Assembly (NCBI GenBank): GCA_964428055.1
Contig: CAYRWM010000025.1
Location: 1-30,900 of the forward strand
DNA length: 30,900 nucleotides
Direction of reading: 5' to 3'
Origin: CAYRWM01 sp964428055
GTDB taxonomy: Bacteria; Bacillota; Clostridia; Christensenellales; Christensenellaceae
Shown here: positions 16,490 through 23,852 of the stretch, piece by piece
Position numbering within the stretch: the stretch's first letter is position 1
How the letters are laid out: every line of letters starts with the position of its first letter
Program-made: the position numbers and the translations under genes
Notes under the pieces: generated by a model
Databases searched by the model: none
What the model was told of the DNA's origin: nothing
What the model saw: the letters and a program-made list of their open reading frames with translations, nothing else

Positions 16490-16490
16490 T

Positions 16491-17594
16491 TTATTCTCCT
16501 TTCCCGTCTAACCTTACCAGTCTTCTGTATTTTATACCTTCCGGCACTGCCTTTTCAACCAGTACGGAGCCTTCCTCTCTCAGCTTTTCAGTCTGCTTAA
16601 TGAGTTCCTTAAGGTCCGTGGAATCATCATATATGATGAGGGTGTCCGCGTCATACTCACTGCCGGGAGCGGACAGGCTTTCAAGGAAGTCGAGATATAC
16701 GGCGAATCCTATGGCTCCGGAGCTCCTTCCTGTGAGCCTCATCATGCCGTCGTACTGTCCGCCGGAGAGTATGCTCACAGGTATGCCTTCGATGTATCCC
16801 TTGAACACGACTCCGTTGTAGTATTTCATGTCGTTTATGATCGAGAAGTCTATGTTTATCTTATCGGCGCAGCCGCTCTCGATGAGAAGAGCGCATATGC
16901 CGCGGAATTCATCAACGGCTTTCCCGACACTTTCGTTTATGCACAGAGCGTCCAGTTTCGGAAGGACTTCCGCTACGGGGCCGTATATGGATATGATGTC
17001 GGTAAGGCATCTTTTTTCCTTATCGCCGGCTCCGCATCTTTCGAGTATGCTCTGAGTCTCGCTCGCGTTCTTGGATCCTATCGCTTCCGTAAGTTCCTCT
17101 CTTGCTTCCGCGGATATGCCGCAGCTGTCTAAAAGCGCCGTCAGTATGTCAAGATAGGATATATCGAGGACATAGGAGGGGGATATCATCTCAAGGCTCT
17201 TTACGGCCAGAGTCAGAGTCTCGATTATCTCGTATCTTCCTATGCTGCCTATGCACTCGAGTCCGGTCTGAAGGATCTCAGTGAAAAGGCCGCTGCCCTT
17301 CGCCACTCTGTATACGTTCTCGCTGTAGCAGACTTTCTGTATCGCTCCCGGGATGTCCTGGGTGTTCTTTATGATGGAGAGCGTAACGTCTGGTTTGAGC
17401 GCCATCAACTTTCCCGTCGTATCGGTGAAGGTTATTATCTCGTTCGATACGAGGAAGTCCTTGTTTCTGACGTACAGATCGTACTCCTCGAACTTGCTCA
17501 TCTTGTACAGGGTATACCCGTAGCTCTGGAACAGTGTTCTTAAGCCGAACACGGCTTTTTCATCGTCTTTTATACTGTTTATATCAAATCTCAT
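16491..17594 (-). CDS. hisZ: ATP phosphoribosyltransferase regulatory subunit
   Basis: A 367-residue paralogue of histidyl-tRNA synthetase catalytic domain. Class II synthetase-like parts are visible: GLRTLFQSYGYTLYKMSKFE, VTLSIIKNTQDIPGAIQKVCYSENVYR (here described by its ends), EILQTGLECIG and LSGGQYDGMM. Aminoacylation residues of HisRS are not fully kept, and the anticodon-binding domain is absent. It joins short HisG in an octamer and carries the histidine sensor. ATG at 17594 is preferred over one 42 bases upstream because AAAGGAAA lies just before it. First gene of the operon. Confidence 0.93.
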   Translation of the reverse strand: MRFDINSIKDDEKAVFGLRTLFQSYGYTLYKMSKFEEYDLYVRNKDFLVSNEIITFTDTTGKLMALKPDVTLSIIKNTQDIPGAIQKVCYSENVYRVAKGSGLFTEILQTGLECIGSIGRYEIIETLTLAVKSLEMISPSYVLDISYLDILTALLDSCGISAEAREELTEAIGSKNASETQSILERCGAGDKEKRCLTDIISIYGPVAEVLPKLDALCINESVGKAVDEFRGICALLIESGCADKINIDFSIINDMKYYNGVVFKGYIEGIPVSILSGGQYDGMMRLTGRSSGAIGFAVYLDFLESLSAPGSEYDADTLIIYDDSTDLKELIKQTEKLREEGSVLVEKAVPEGIKYRRLVRLDGKGE

Positions 17595-17626
17595 CTTCGT
17601 TTCCTTTCGCCCGGTGGCGCCGGAAT

Positions 17627-17652
17627 ATTTTAACACTTTACCATTTTAACAC
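17627..17652. repeat. Direct repeat over the hisZ promoter
   Basis: ATTTTAACAC occurs at 17627-17636 and again at 17643-17652, 16 bases apart, covering the -10 hexamer and the likely start site. It could be a repressor site. Confidence 0.4.
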
Positions 17653-17671
17653 GCTAATATGCTAAAAGCAA
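17643..17671 (-). promoter_or_regulatory. Candidate promoter of the histidine operon
   Basis: On the minus strand, TTGCTT (17671-17666), 17 bases, TAAAAT (17648-17643), about 49 bases before the hisZ ATG. The leader is far too short for a T-box. Confidence 0.5.
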
Positions 17672-17691
17672 CAGTTTTTTCTGTAAAATAT

Positions 17692-17726
17692 AAAGCCTGC
17701 TCTGATACTATATCAAAGCAGGCTTT
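17692..17726 (-). terminator. Rho-independent terminator after the sufE-like gene
   Basis: AAAGCCTGCT (17692-17701) and AGCAGGCTTT (17717-17726) pair; an inner TGATA/TATCA helix extends the stem. T-rich sequence follows on the minus strand. It separates the sulfur operon from hisZ. Confidence 0.85.
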
Positions 17727-17754
17727 ATTCTCTTCCCTCATCCCTCTCAGCTCT

Positions 17755-18174
17755 CTATCTTATATTTGCTTTAGCGCGTTCATGTATTGTGTCTATGACG
17801 GATTTAAGCCCCAGCACACGCTCTTCGGAAAGATATTCGCTGAGGAACGTGTCTTCGAGCAGCTCGAATCTGTGATCCGCGACTTCCATGCAGGGCGCAC
17901 CGTCAACGATCCTCATGATAAGAGCAAGTATTCCGCTCACGATCAGGGAATCGCTCGCGCATTTCACCTTTATGACGTGATTCTTGCACTCGGCGTCCAT
18001 CCAGACGCCACTCTGGCAGCCCGGCACCTTGTTGCCGGCAGTTTTCCGGGATTCATCCATCCATTCCGTAACCGAAGCCAGGGAAAACATATAATCGAAT
18101 ATGAGCATTTCGTCCCCGAGATCTTCAAAATCCTTAAGTATGCTCTGTTCCTTTTCTTTTACCGTCATTTTCAT
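17755..18174 (-). CDS. sufE: SufE-type sulfur acceptor protein
   Basis: About 139 residues. The SufE/CsdE signature is clear: KVPGCQSGVWMDAE around residue 50 with the sulfur-accepting Cys in PGCQS, SDSLIVSGILALIMRI around 78-93, and YLSEERVLGLKSVIDTI near the end. SufE takes persulfide sulfur from SufS and boosts its activity. ATG at 18174 overlaps the sufS stop by one base (TGATG); a GTG three bases earlier or an ATG six bases later are possible alternatives. SufE is less common than SufU in Bacillota. It is the last gene of the four-gene operon before the terminator. No sufB, sufC or sufD lies nearby, so a role in a dedicated pathway is possible. Confidence 0.9.
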   Translation of the reverse strand: MKMTVKEKEQSILKDFEDLGDEMLIFDYMFSLASVTEWMDESRKTAGNKVPGCQSGVWMDAECKNHVIKVKCASDSLIVSGILALIMRIVDGAPCMEVADHRFELLEDTFLSEYLSEERVLGLKSVIDTIHERAKANIR

Positions 18175-19388
18175 CACCTGTATTTTGAGAGCAGATTTAT
18201 TGTTTTCCTGAGCGCTTTTGCAAACATATCCACTTCCTCGAATGTGTTGTAAAAAGCGACTGATGCCCTCACTGTATCCTTTATGCCGAAGCTTCTCACT
18301 GCCGGTTCGGCACAGTGTGTGCCGCTCCTTACGGCTATGCCCTGTCTGTCCAGGAACTGTGATATATCGTATGAGTTTATGCCTTCTGCCCTGAAAGAGA
18401 CTATCCCCTGTCTTACGGCAGGCTTGCCTGTTATCTCAATGCCTTCTATACACCTTATGCGTTCCTCAAGAAGATCGGTCAGTTCCTTCTCTCTTTTTTC
18501 AATGTTTGCGCGGCCTATATCGCAAAGAAAACCGGCAGCCGCAGATAATCCTGCTATGCCCGCTATATTGAGCGTTCCGGCTTCGAGACGGTAGGGGATG
18601 TCATCGTATGTCTGTCCGTTTTCATTTACTTCGCTTACGGTCCCTCCTCCGGTCATGAACGGATCGAAAGTCCGCAGGAGATCCTTTCTCCCCAGCAGTA
18701 TCCCCGTTCCCGTCGGACCGCACATCTTGTGTCCGGAAAGCGCATAGAAATCGCATCCCGAGATTTTTACGTCGTTTGAAGAGTGTCTGGCAGCCTGTGC
18801 TCCGTCAATGAACAGGAGCGCCTTTTTTCTGTGCGCTTCCTTTCCTATTTCCTTTAACGGGAATACGCTTCCGGTCAGGTTTGAGACGGACGTAACGGCT
18901 ATGACACCACTGTCCATGCTGCGCAATGCGCTCATGTCAAATTCGCCTTCAGGGCACGGGACCGTTTTGATCTCCACTCCCGCTGCCACCGCAGCCCTCC
19001 TCCACGGCAGCAGATTGGAATGATGTTCCAATCTACTTACCGTTACGGCGCCGATATCGCTCAAGGAGGGTGTGAGACAGGAGGCTGTCATGTTTACCGA
19101 ATGGGTAGTGCCGGATGTGAACACTATCTCATAATCATCGTCTGCACCGAGGAACTCAAGCATCTTTTTCCTGGCCGACTCGACCATCCGCGTAGAGAGT
19201 GTGCTCAGGTAGTGCATTCCCCGGTGAGCATTGGAATTTGCCTGCGACATGTGGTCCGATACCGCTTCTATGACACGCAGGGGGACCTGTGACATTGCGG
19301 CGTTGTCGAAGTATATGAGTCTGTGCCTATGGGCTTTATTCTCAAGCACGGGAAATTCCCGTCTGATATCGTTCCACATGTCAGCCAT
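18174..19388 (-). CDS. sufS: SufS/CsdA-type cysteine desulfurase
   Basis: A 404-residue class V PLP enzyme that removes sulfur from cysteine and passes it on as persulfide. Key residues: substrate-side loop NSNAHRGMHYLS (51-62), TSGTTHSVN (91-99), His123 in LEHHSNLLPW stacking on PLP, Asp195 in FIDGAQAARH, PLP-Lys221 in SGHKMCGPTG and the persulfide Cys359 in RSGTHCAEP (SufS usually has GHHCA, here GTHCA). The C-terminal TVRASVAFYNTFEEVDMF motif is typical of the SufS/CsdA group. It is three bases downstream of the carrier-like gene and overlaps the sufE-like gene by one base, a normal SufS-SufE pairing in an unusual operon. Whether it serves Fe-S cluster assembly or a special sulfur compound cannot be told from sequence. 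Confidence 0.92.
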   Translation of the reverse strand: MADMWNDIRREFPVLENKAHRHRLIYFDNAAMSQVPLRVIEAVSDHMSQANSNAHRGMHYLSTLSTRMVESARKKMLEFLGADDDYEIVFTSGTTHSVNMTASCLTPSLSDIGAVTVSRLEHHSNLLPWRRAAVAAGVEIKTVPCPEGEFDMSALRSMDSGVIAVTSVSNLTGSVFPLKEIGKEAHRKKALLFIDGAQAARHSSNDVKISGCDFYALSGHKMCGPTGTGILLGRKDLLRTFDPFMTGGGTVSEVNENGQTYDDIPYRLEAGTLNIAGIAGLSAAAGFLCDIGRANIEKREKELTDLLEERIRCIEGIEITGKPAVRQGIVSFRAEGINSYDISQFLDRQGIAVRSGTHCAEPAVRSFGIKDTVRASVAFYNTFEEVDMFAKALRKTINLLSKYR

Positions 19389-19391
19389 ACG

Positions 19392-19799
19392 TCATCCTTT
19401 TATCTTTTCCACCAGAAGAGCCGCTATGTCTCCCAGCGTTTCAATATCTCCCGTCTTTTCGGGGTCGAACTTTATCCCGAGCTGTCTTTGCAGATCCATA
19501 TAGACGAGCACTTTCTTTATCGCTACCGACGATGCGGATGTGCATTTCTGAGCCCCCCGTATCTCCTTCAGGAGTTCGGGATCGATCTTTGATGCTTTAA
19601 CTATGCTTGTCTTGACGAGTTCGGTGAAATCCTCGGTTTTCATTTCGCTCTCAGAGAGCAGGAATTTGTACATTATGTACGGCCGCAGGTGTTTCAGCAC
19701 CGTATCCTGCGACAGTTCCTTTTCCCCGAGTATTCCCGATATGGCTCTGTCCGCGTTTTCCTTTGAAGACAGCAGTTTTCTTTTAAGTTCGGTATCCAT
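19392..19799 (-). CDS. Uncharacterised ACP-like helical protein in the sulfur/isomerase operon
   Basis: A 135-residue, mostly helical protein; I do not recognise a named family. Residues 80-133 read like the second half of an acyl carrier protein: a helix with hydrophobic spacing (SSVAIKKVLVYMDLQRQLGI, 90-109), then KFDPEKTGDIETLGDIAALL, like the final ACP helix. Aligning L107 to the Phe of ACP helix II puts Ala93 where ACP has the phosphopantetheine Ser, and no DSL motif is present. One cysteine (Cys86) lies just before this helix. About 75 extra N-terminal residues are charged and helical. It starts five bases after the isomerase stop and ends three bases before sufS, so it belongs to that operon. 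It might be a docking or carrier protein; that is inference. Confidence 0.7.
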   Translation of the reverse strand: MDTELKRKLLSSKENADRAISGILGEKELSQDTVLKHLRPYIMYKFLLSESEMKTEDFTELVKTSIVKASKIDPELLKEIRGAQKCTSASSVAIKKVLVYMDLQRQLGIKFDPEKTGDIETLGDIAALLVEKIKG

Positions 19800-19804
19800 T
19801 TTTA

Positions 19805-21343
19805 TTATGCTAGTACAGGCTCGATTCCCATCTCTTCGCAGAACTCAACGAGTTCCTTTACGTGATCGCCGTATGCGAGCGGAACATGGTTGCCTGCGAT
19901 CAGCTGGCCGCGTCTGAACGTTTCCGTGTCGGCGACCCTGAATATTACAGCGGTAGCGCAGTTGTTGTCGCGGTATCCGCCGCCGGCAACGACCTCTCCT
20001 CTGGCTATGAACATCTTCTTTATATCCGGCGAGAAGCGCGCGAGCGTAAGGGGAGTTCCCTTGTCCATATTGAAGTCATAGCGCATTACTGCACCGAATC
20101 CCTGATCGACGGCGAAGTGATTGAGCGCATAGCGTCCGATCTCCTTGTCGAAGCCGTGCATCTTTCTGTTGGGAACAGAGTGTTCAGATATTACGAGGTT
20201 GCGCTGGTCTTCAGGCATCTCCTCGTCGTTTACCCATGAGAATCCTCCGAACTGGTCTATGTCGGCTTTGCCGTTTTCAAGATAATCCATGGCGACAACA
20301 TTGCCCATATACGAACCGCTCTTGGATATGGTCTGAAGGATCATCTTGCTTATCAGAGCGTTTATATCGTATTCGCATGCTGACGGTATGCCCTGTTCGT
20401 TCAGGAGAGAGTGCGTCATGCAGAAAGTGATCTTTTCTTCATTGAGCCGTCTCGAGGAACATGCGTCTGGGCAAGGGATAGTGAAAGCGTTGCAGTCATA
20501 GAGATCCAGATTCTTAAGGACCGTTATTGTTGCTGTGAGCTGTTTTTCAAGGTATTCTCTGGATACATCCACGTATTCAGCGCCTTTTTCAAGCTCGTCT
20601 GCGAGTTCCTTAACTTTTTTGACGTCTTCTTCCGTCAGATCCGGAGTCTTTCTTCCAGGGGTGGTCGGATTTCCGCCGGGGACAGCCGGTGAGAGCTGGT
20701 CTATGAGTTCGTGGAAGTTCTTGTATCTGAACTTTATCCCGAACTTCTGCGTTACCTGATCAAGGCTTATGAACGTGTCGACGCTGCTCATTGAAACTGT
20801 TGAGTTCATCCTCGGTATGAGCAGTACGTTTGCGTTCTTAAGAGCTTTTTTAACAAGCTGCGCCTTAAGCACAGTGCGGAGTCTGTCCCAGGAAAGCTCA
20901 CAGTAGCATTCAAGCCCTCTTGCTCTTGTCGCAGCGGATATGGCGGCGACTTCACAGCAGATGCGTGGTTCGAGAGCGAAGGGTTTATTGTATCGCTGAG
21001 CAAACTCGATGACTATGTCGTTGCGTCCGATGAAAGAGTGGAATATATAGAAATCGACTTTTTCGATATCCTCAGCCATCTTCTCGAACATCTCTTCCTT
21101 GGAGAACCAGCTGTCTGTACGTTCCACATAAATCGGTTCCATGACGTTTACTTCGGGAATAACGTTCTTTTTGACATCGGAAACGAACTCCTTGAACATT
21201 TCGCGAAGGGCAAGAGCGTCATAACCAACCTGCAGACCTTCTCCTCCGCCAAAACGGCAGGGGCCTTCATAGTATTCCTCGTGTACCAGTCCGACCATTA
21301 TGGGTCTTACGTTCAATGTTGTCTCAATGCAGCGTTTAATCAT
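19805..21343 (-). CDS. L-fucose isomerase-like protein (copy 2), cysteine-rich
   Basis: A 512-residue protein of the fucose/arabinose isomerase-like superfamily, distantly related to copy 1: both share QGIP-x2-CE-x-D (here 318-326) with the metal Glu at 324, preceded by a T-x-x-C segment. Other likely ligands are Asp353 (VVAMDYLEN), His388 (VISEHSVPN) and His486 (AGNHVPLAYGDH). It has an unusual cysteine set around the active site: RICCEVAA (129-130), and Cys284, 291, 295, 308, 323. A Pro/Gly/Thr-rich linker is at 219-233. GGAGG lies about eight bases before ATG. It leads an operon with an ACP-like protein, SufS and SufE and faces an AraC-family gene. Sugar isomerisation is the family role; the substrate is unknown, and a product that receives sulfur is one possibility. 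Confidence 0.8.
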   Translation of the reverse strand: MIKRCIETTLNVRPIMVGLVHEEYYEGPCRFGGGEGLQVGYDALALREMFKEFVSDVKKNVIPEVNVMEPIYVERTDSWFSKEEMFEKMAEDIEKVDFYIFHSFIGRNDIVIEFAQRYNKPFALEPRICCEVAAISAATRARGLECYCELSWDRLRTVLKAQLVKKALKNANVLLIPRMNSTVSMSSVDTFISLDQVTQKFGIKFRYKNFHELIDQLSPAVPGGNPTTPGRKTPDLTEEDVKKVKELADELEKGAEYVDVSREYLEKQLTATITVLKNLDLYDCNAFTIPCPDACSSRRLNEEKITFCMTHSLLNEQGIPSACEYDINALISKMILQTISKSGSYMGNVVAMDYLENGKADIDQFGGFSWVNDEEMPEDQRNLVISEHSVPNRKMHGFDKEIGRYALNHFAVDQGFGAVMRYDFNMDKGTPLTLARFSPDIKKMFIARGEVVAGGGYRDNNCATAVIFRVADTETFRRGQLIAGNHVPLAYGDHVKELVEFCEEMGIEPVLA

Positions 21344-21379
21344 TGTTCAACCTCCATTTTTATTCATTTTTCTTTTTTT

Positions 21380-21430
21380 TGGTAGTTTTTCAGAAATCTT
21401 GTTATAATCAGTATAATATGGTAAAATTAT
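21380..21430. promoter_or_regulatory. Divergent control region between the isomerase operon and araC-type gene
   Basis: The 148-base AT-rich spacer holds plus-strand hexamers TTGTTA (21399-21404) and TAAAAT (21422-21427) with a 17-base gap, and TATAAT at 21412-21417. TTATA (21402-21406) and TATAA (21412-21416) form an inverted repeat. It is a probable AraC-type target, but the exact start sites are unclear. Confidence 0.4.
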
Positions 21431-21491
21431 CCAATAAACTCAATATATATACTTCTTAGGCGACAAAAATTAACATTTAGAGAGATTAGTT

Positions 21492-22502
21492 ATGGATTTT
21501 CCGCTCAATGATACAGAACTGCTCTGCCGTGACTACTACATAAGGCACGGAAAGCTGGACCTCGGAACCATCTCGCTTGATGACAAAACCGGTTCGCGTT
21601 ATACCGAAGGATCGCACCGCATGTTCCTGAAACTCATACGGGAGTATCAGGAAGACATGCTGATACCTCCGGGAGCTGACGTATGGGTGCTTACGAGCCC
21701 CAGGTATATGCCGGTATATGAACATGCGCATGATTTTGTTGAGCTGATCTATGTATACAGCGGCGAGTGCCGTCATCAGACGGGAGAACAGCATGACACG
21801 CTTGTCGCGGGGGATTGTTTTATCCTTTCCCCGCATGTACCGCACAAGATAGAATGTACTGACGATGACTGCGTTGTGTTTCATATAATGGTCAGAAGGT
21901 CGACTTTTGACACGGCTTTTCTTTCCCTCATAAAAACACATGACGCACTTTCGAGGTTCCTGTACAGATCTATAAGCGGAAAGAACACGGCTTACTTTAA
22001 ATTTGCTGCCGGCCGGGATGATAGACTCAGAGATATCGCTCTTGAACTTTACAGCGAGACGCTGGAGCAGGATGAATACACATATCCAACAATGAATACG
22101 CTGTTTCAGCTCATGTGCCTTCATCTGGCAAAATACAAACTCGGCGATCTGGTTGTTGAAGGGCCGGAAAGGAAAGATTCCGTTCTGCTAGGGATATTCG
22201 AATACATCGCTCTGAACTATAATGAAGTGACGCTCTCAGGGCTTGCGAAGGAATTCTGCTATAGCGAGGGGCACATAAGAAGGCTGATACTTGCTTCAAC
22301 GGGTAAGAATTTCAAGGAAGTGGTCACACGGCAGAGGCTGGTGCATGCAAAGAGCATGCTGATGTCTCCCGACGCAAGCATAATGGAAATCGCTGAAAAA
22401 ACAGGGTTTGGCGATATACGCAATCTCCAGAGATCTTTCAGAAGATACTACGGTATGTCGCCTGTGGAATACAGGAAAGAGCTTTTTGCCCGGCAGGATT
22501 GA
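21492..22502 (+). CDS. AraC-family transcriptional regulator with N-terminal cupin
   Basis: A 336-residue regulator. Residues 50-145 form a cupin-like sensing domain: VYEHAHDFVELIYVYSGECR, TLVAGDCFILSPHVPHKIEC. Residues 230-336 hold the AraC/XylS double helix-turn-helix: VTLSGLAKEFCYSEGHIRRL, GKNFKEVVTRQRL, then MLMSPDASIMEIAEKTGFGD and the signature SFRRYYGMSPVEYRKEL. Such proteins usually sense a sugar and activate a neighbouring operon, here the divergent isomerase/sulfur operon 148 bases away. ATG at 21492 has only a weak Shine-Dalgarno (AGAGAG). The ligand is not predictable. Confidence 0.93.
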   Translation: MDFPLNDTELLCRDYYIRHGKLDLGTISLDDKTGSRYTEGSHRMFLKLIREYQEDMLIPPGADVWVLTSPRYMPVYEHAHDFVELIYVYSGECRHQTGEQHDTLVAGDCFILSPHVPHKIECTDDDCVVFHIMVRRSTFDTAFLSLIKTHDALSRFLYRSISGKNTAYFKFAAGRDDRLRDIALELYSETLEQDEYTYPTMNTLFQLMCLHLAKYKLGDLVVEGPERKDSVLLGIFEYIALNYNEVTLSGLAKEFCYSEGHIRRLILASTGKNFKEVVTRQRLVHAKSMLMSPDASIMEIAEKTGFGDIRNLQRSFRRYYGMSPVEYRKELFARQD

Positions 22503-22536
22503 TTCGATTCAGTTCGGGTGACACAGGAGATTGTTC

Positions 22537-23001
22537 ATGGAAAAGACGAATGCCATGAGGCTGATAGAAAAAAAAGACATAGAGTATGAGCTGATGAGCT
22601 TTGAAAGCGACAGTGCGCTTTCCGGAAATGAAGTTGCGTCAAGACTGGGCCTCGACCCGGATACTGTATTCAAGACGCTTGTTACTGTTTCGTCTTCAAA
22701 CAGGCACTATGTTTTCATGATACCGGTAGCCTCCTCGCTCGATCTCAAAAAAGCCGCCAAAGCGGCGGGTGAAAAAAAGATAGAGATGATAAAGGACAGG
22801 GAGCTCCTGCCCCTGACGGGATACGTACACGGCGGGTGCTCGCCCATAGGCATGAAAAAGCCGTTCCCGACCTTTATAGACGAAACGGCTGTTCTGTTCG
22901 ACAGGATATATTTCAGCGCAGGCAGGATAGGCTGCCAGGTCGCGATGGCTCCTTCAGATCTTATGAAGCTGGTTCCGATCAGATACGCAGACCTTATTTA
23001 A
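22537..23001 (+). CDS. ybaK: YbaK/EbsC-type Cys-tRNA(Pro) deacylase
   Basis: A 154-residue trans-editing enzyme that hydrolyses Cys-tRNA(Pro), the product of mischarging by prolyl-tRNA synthetase. Motifs: conserved Lys in VFKTLVTV (about 46), IPVASSLDLKKAAKAAG, and the Gly-rich GYVHGGCSPIGMKKPFPTFI around 94-113, ending with GCQVAMAPSDLMKLV. ATG at 22537 is chosen because CAGGAGA lies six bases upstream. It follows the AraC-type gene by 34 bases and could be co-transcribed. Its 3' end overlaps the convergent rsmA gene by eight bases. Confidence 0.93.
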   Translation: MEKTNAMRLIEKKDIEYELMSFESDSALSGNEVASRLGLDPDTVFKTLVTVSSSNRHYVFMIPVASSLDLKKAAKAAGEKKIEMIKDRELLPLTGYVHGGCSPIGMKKPFPTFIDETAVLFDRIYFSAGRIGCQVAMAPSDLMKLVPIRYADLI

Positions 23002-23839
23002 ACAGCTTTTCAGCGATTGAAGCGAAGTCTTCCCTTGACAGGGATTCGGCTCTCGCTTCTTTTTTTATGCCGCATTCCCCGAGCAGTGCGGCTATGCGCT
23101 CTTTTCCGCATTCCTTCCCGAAAGCCGAGCAGAGATTATTGAATATGGTCTTTCTCCTCTGAGCAAATGATGCGCGGACCACCTTAACGTAGTTTTTTCT
23201 GTCAGTCTTAAGAACGTCCTTTTTAAGGTCAGTAGTGACCACTGCAGATTCTACGTCGGGAACGGGGTAAAAACAGCTCCCCGGAACGGTGAACATGAGC
23301 TCCGGCGTCCCGTAGTATGCGACGGACGCGGTTATGGAGCCGTAGTCCCTGCTGCTTGGAGGTGAAGAGAGCCTGTCGGCCACTTCCTTCTGGATCATGA
23401 CCGTCATGCTCTTCGCTCCGCTCTCGCAGATGCGGATTATGGTCTTTGCGGTTATATAATAAGGAAGGTTTCCGACGACTATAAAGTCTTCTCCGCCGAA
23501 ATACTTTTCCGCTGTTTCATTAAGATCGGTCTTGAGTATATCCCCGTGGATGAGCGTAATGTTTCCTACATTCCCGAATCTGTCTTCCAGCACTCTCATA
23601 AGGCCGGAGTCGAGTTCGATGCAGACCACTCTCTTAGCAGTATCCGAGATGCGCCCCGTGAGGCTGCCTAGGCCCGGTCCTATCTCTATGACGTTGGATG
23701 AGGATGTTATGTCTGCTGCCTCAGCGATCTTGCCGACTATGTTTGAATCCGTCAGAAAATTCTGTCCCAGCTTTTTGAGCGGGGACAGTCCGTATTTATC
23801 AAGTAATTCAGTTATATCGGTTTTTGTGAGATCGTTCAC
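22994..23839 (-). CDS. rsmA: 16S rRNA (adenine1518/1519-N6)-dimethyltransferase
   Basis: A 281-residue SAM-dependent methyltransferase (KsgA) that dimethylates two adenines near the 3' end of 16S rRNA. Motifs: LGQNFLTDSNIVGKIAEAA at the N-terminus, SAM-binding motif I VIEIGPGLGSLTGRI, VCIELDSGL, ILKTDL and the catalytic VVGNLPYYITAKTI. The C-terminal domain includes YPVPDVESAVV and ASFAQRRKTIFNNL. Length is normal. It follows the G5/3D wall-protein gene by 13 bases, the same order as yabE-(rnmV)-ksgA in other Bacillota, but rnmV is missing here. Confidence 0.96.
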   Translation of the reverse strand: MNDLTKTDITELLDKYGLSPLKKLGQNFLTDSNIVGKIAEAADITSSSNVIEIGPGLGSLTGRISDTAKRVVCIELDSGLMRVLEDRFGNVGNITLIHGDILKTDLNETAEKYFGGEDFIVVGNLPYYITAKTIIRICESGAKSMTVMIQKEVADRLSSPPSSRDYGSITASVAYYGTPELMFTVPGSCFYPVPDVESAVVTTDLKKDVLKTDRKNYVKVVRASFAQRRKTIFNNLCSAFGKECGKERIAALLGECGIKKEARAESLSREDFASIAEKLFK

Positions 23840-23852
23840 TTAAAGAAATCTC

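Noticed and set aside
17595..17754. Search for a histidine T-box or attenuator leader before hisZ.
   Set aside because: The probable promoter leaves under 60 bases of leader, with no T-box sequence, specifier loop or leader peptide with His codons. The only hairpin is the terminator of the preceding operon.
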